Part shown: piece after piece, positions 62,042 through 64,000 of the stretch | How the letters are laid out: each line of letters begins with the position of its first letter | Position numbering within the stretch: position 1 is the first letter of the stretch | Assembly: GCF_000821185.2 (NCBI RefSeq) | Contig: NZ_CP050855.1 | Span: 1,054,001 to 1,118,000, forward strand | Reading direction: 5' to 3' | From: Serratia symbiotica | Lineage (GTDB): Bacteria > Pseudomonadota > Gammaproteobacteria > Enterobacterales > Enterobacteriaceae | Length of the DNA stretch: 64,000 nt | Position numbers and translations under genes: made by a program | Notes under the pieces: model-generated | Seen by the model: the letters and a program-made list of their open reading frames with translations, nothing else | What the model was told of the DNA's origin: nothing | Database searches by the model: none

Positions 62042-62057
62042 TGGCATGGATTTTGAT
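62042..62057 (+). promoter_or_regulatory. Sigma-54 promoter of pspABCD
   Basis: TGGCATGGATTTTGAT fits the -24/-12 pattern TGGCACG-N4-TTGCW, with GA for GC at -12, 63 bp before the pspA ATG. An AT-rich tract upstream suits IHF binding. Confidence 0.8.
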
Positions 62058-62119
62058 GGTCTCTGATAGAACTTTACACGGCGTTTCAGACGCCATTAAA
62101 AACCAAGAGGATGTGAATT

Positions 62120-62785
62120 ATGGGTATTTTTTCTCGTTTTGCCGACATCGTGAACGCCAATATCAACACCCTGCTGGACAAAGCAGAGGATCCGCAGAAA
62201 TTGGTACGCTTGATGATTCAGGAAATGGAAGACACACTGGTTGAAGTACGCTCCGCCTCGGCCCGTGCGCTGGCGCAGAAGAAGCAGCTACTACGTCGTA
62301 TCGAACAGGGTGAAAACCAACTGAACGACTGGCAGCACAAAGCCGAGTTGGCGCTGCGCAAAGATAAAGAAGATTTGGCTCGCGCAGCACTGATTGAAAA
62401 GCAAAGGGGCGCTGATCTGATCGCCACGCTGACGTATGAGCTATCCATCGTGGAGGAAACGCTGGCACGTATGAAGAGCGAAATCGGCGAGTTGGAAAAC
62501 AAGCTGACCGAAACCCGGGCGCGCCAACACACATTGACGCTGCGCCACCAGGCGGCTTCCTCTTCTCGCGAAGTGCGCCGCCAACTCGACAGTGGCAAGC
62601 TGGATGAAACCCTGGCGCGTTTCGAGCAGTTCGAACGCCGGATCGACCACATGGAAGCGGAAGCGGAAAGCATCAGCATCGGTAAAAAGAACGCTTTGGA
62701 TCACGCGTTTGCCGAACTGAAAGCCGATGACGCTATCAGCGAGCAACTGGCAGCGCTGAAAGCCAAAATGAACCGCTCCGAGTAA
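62120..62785 (+). CDS. pspA: Phage shock protein A
   Basis: Peripheral inner-membrane protein of the ESCRT-III/Vipp1 superfamily that protects the proton-motive force and inhibits PspF. 221 residues; N-terminal amphipathic helix [20 protein letters not shown], then an almost continuous coiled coil ([20 protein letters not shown] ... [20 protein letters not shown]). SD GAGGATGTG. First gene of the pspABCD operon. Confidence 0.97.
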   Translation: MGIFSRFADIVNANINTLLDKAEDPQKLVRLMIQEMEDTLVEVRSASARALAQKKQLLRRIEQGENQLNDWQHKAELALRKDKEDLARAALIEKQRGADLIATLTYELSIVEETLARMKSEIGELENKLTETRARQHTLTLRHQAASSSREVRRQLDSGKLDETLARFEQFERRIDHMEAEAESISIGKKNALDHAFAELKADDAISEQLAALKAKMNRSE

Positions 62786-62843
62786 GGCGGCAGCGGCCAT
62801 GGCGCAAGCGGCCGCCATCCAAAGACCCTAAAAAGGAATAGAA

Positions 62844-63068
62844 ATGAGTGCATTATTACTTGCCATTCCGTTGACACTCTTTGTGTTGTTTGTCTTGCCG
62901 ATTTGGCTTTGGTTGCATTACAGCCATCGGCAATCTGGCATTCAACTGAGCCATCAGGAGATGCAGCGTTTATCGCAGTTGACTGAAGATGCCAAACGCA
63001 TGCGTGAACGTATTCAGGTGCTGGAAAAGATCCTTGATGCCGAACACCCGAACTGGAGAGGATCATGA
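62844..63068 (+). CDS. pspB: Phage shock protein B
   Basis: Inner-membrane protein that, with PspC, senses envelope stress and sequesters PspA. 74 residues: one N-terminal membrane helix (LAIPLTLFVLFVLPIWLWLH) and a cytoplasmic helical domain (MQRLSQLTEDAKRMRERIQV). Its stop overlaps the pspC start (ATGA). Confidence 0.97.
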   Translation: MSALLLAIPLTLFVLFVLPIWLWLHYSHRQSGIQLSHQEMQRLSQLTEDAKRMRERIQVLEKILDAEHPNWRGS

Positions 63069-63427
63069 TGAGCAACATTCTGGGTAGTAAAAAACTGTAT
63101 CGTGTGCCAGAAGAAGGCAGAGTGAAAGGCGTGTGTGCCGGTCTGGCGCACTATTTTGATGTGCCGGTGCGGTTGATCCGCGTCATGGCTGTATTGTCGC
63201 TTTTTTTCGGCCTATTTTTATTCACTCTGGCGGCCTATATCACGTTGGTATGGGTATTGGATGAAGCCCCAGCCAGTCATTTTGACGAAGAACAGCAAAA
63301 ATCGCCACGTCAGTTGCTCGATCAACTGGCGTATCAGCTAGGCAGCGGCGAACAGCAACTGCGACAGGTTGAACGCTACGTGACCTCCGATACCTTCAGC
63401 GTGCAAAGCCGCTTCGGCAAGCTTTAA
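63065..63427 (+). CDS. pspC: Phage shock protein C
   Basis: Membrane partner of PspB, 120 residues. PspC domain: KKLYRVPEEGRVKGVCAGLA, HYFDVPVRLIRVMAVLSLFF, then a second membrane segment and the cytoplasmic or periplasmic tail with ALL-type amphipathic helix (LLDQLAYQLGSGEQQLRQVE). Two adjacent ATGs at 63065 and 63068 could both start it. Confidence 0.97.
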   Translation: MMSNILGSKKLYRVPEEGRVKGVCAGLAHYFDVPVRLIRVMAVLSLFFGLFLFTLAAYITLVWVLDEAPASHFDEEQQKSPRQLLDQLAYQLGSGEQQLRQVERYVTSDTFSVQSRFGKL

Positions 63428-63463
63428 ACCTGTTGCTACGCAACATACCGGAGGGTATCGCCA

Positions 63464-63712
63464 ATGAATAAAAACTCTACCGTGAATATCGACAAAGCGG
63501 GTGGATTTAAACCGGGATCGGGAGCTATGTTGAAGACCTTGTCTAAAGTTATGCTCATAGCGTTACTGAATTACGGTCCGGCGGGTGCGGCTCACTGGCT
63601 GTTGAAGGCTGTGGGCCGCAAACCGATCCGCGTTGTATTGGCGTTGGTGCTGGAACTGTTGTTCCACAAGGGGCTAAGCAAGGTGTTGGGGCGTGATGCA
63701 AAGGGCAACTAA
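63464..63712 (+). CDS. pspD: Phage shock protein D
   Basis: Small peripheral membrane protein at the end of the core psp operon, 82 residues. Hydrophobic/amphipathic core KTLSKVMLIALLNYGPAGAA and PIRVVLALVLELLFHKGLSK. Role accessory and poorly defined. GGAGG lies ten bases upstream. Stop overlaps the ycjX ATG (TAATG). Confidence 0.93.
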   Translation: MNKNSTVNIDKAGGFKPGSGAMLKTLSKVMLIALLNYGPAGAAHWLLKAVGRKPIRVVLALVLELLFHKGLSKVLGRDAKGN

Positions 63713-64000
63713 TGAAACGATTGCAAAATGAGTTAACTTCACTGGTCAACCGTGGAATGGATCGCCATTTGTGTCTGGCAGTAACGGGCCTGAGCCGTAG
63801 CGGTAAAACGGCTTTTATCACTGCTTTTGTCAACCAATTACTGCACGTACAGAGTGGGGCGCGCCTGCCGTTATTTTCGCCAGTGCGCGAGGGGCGTCTG
63901 CTGGGTGTCAAACGCATTGCGCAGCGTAACCTGGGCATCCAGCGCTTTACCTATGATCAAGGGTTGGCGCAGTTATACGGTACACCGCCAAGCTGGCCGA
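63712..64000 (+). CDS. ycjX: YcjX family ATPase/GTPase-like protein (3' part outside window)
   Basis: Starts MKRLQNELTSLVNRGMDRHL and carries a P-loop VTGLSRSGKTAFITAFVNQL (residues ~25-45), then LLGVKRIAQRNLGIQRFTYD; 96 codons before the window ends. DUF463 protein, member of the psp regulon in E. coli, structurally GTPase-like. Coupled to pspD by a one-base overlap. Confidence 0.95.
   Translation, partial: MKRLQNELTSLVNRGMDRHLCLAVTGLSRSGKTAFITAFVNQLLHVQSGARLPLFSPVREGRLLGVKRIAQRNLGIQRFTYDQGLAQLYGTPPSWP

Overview
The window is enterobacterial, and most likely Serratia. It follows the E. coli/Yersinia order cls-yciI-tonB-yciB-yciC-ompW-trp-rnm-yciO-rluB-yciK-sohB-topA-cysB-ribA-pgpB-lapAB-pyrF-yciH, then rnb-yciW-sapFDCBA, ynfM-mlc-ynfK and ydgA-manA-psp. 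The separate trpG and trpD genes, the ERIC elements and the protein identities fit Serratia. Many decayed genes (ompW, bioD2, nudI, transposases, a reverse transcriptase, a resolvase) and missing syntenic genes (kch, yciA, yciN, btuR, fabI at its usual place) suggest a host-restricted lineage such as S. symbiotica. The genus and species are inference.

Layout. 1-6.4 kb: cls (cut by the window edge), yciI, queH, tonB, yciB, yciC, a broken ompW and a BON lipoprotein. 6.5-13.4 kb: a complete trp operon on the minus strand with a perfect TrpR operator, promoter, leader peptide (only one Trp codon) and attenuator. 13.4-24.3 kb: rnm, yciO, rluB, yciK, sohB, topA and cysB, interrupted by an ERIC element, a 161-bp MITE-like element, a group II intron reverse transcriptase fragment and an IS1-like remnant. 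24.3-27.8 kb: ribA, pgpB, lapA, lapB. 27.9-30.5 kb: an AT-rich insertion before pyrF carrying a two-gene AB5-type ADP-ribosylating toxin and a nudI remnant. 30.7-43.2 kb: pyrF, yciH, IS1/resolvase debris, rnb, yciW, the sap transporter operon and ynfM. 43.4-48.7 kb: mlc, broken bioD2, two small periplasmic proteins, guaD and a MoaF-like protein. 49.4-57.9 kb: accessory metabolism: a double hotdog protein with a styrene/indole monooxygenase-like flavoprotein, dat-ddc for 1,3-diaminopropane, a stand-alone panB, and gene fragments around a dead IS256-family element. 58-64 kb: ydgA, manA and the phage-shock regulon (pspF, sigma-54 promoter, pspABCD, start of ycjX).

The most notable content is the toxin pair (27,959-29,399). 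Its A subunit has the Arg / Ser-Thr-Ser / Glu pattern of cholera/pertussis-class ADP-ribosyltransferases plus a C-terminal Cys-Cys loop. Its neighbour is a small secreted two-cysteine protein of B-subunit size. Other notable signals are the MITE family with 24-bp terminal inverted repeats, the single-Trp trp leader, and the accessory metabolic block at 49-58 kb.
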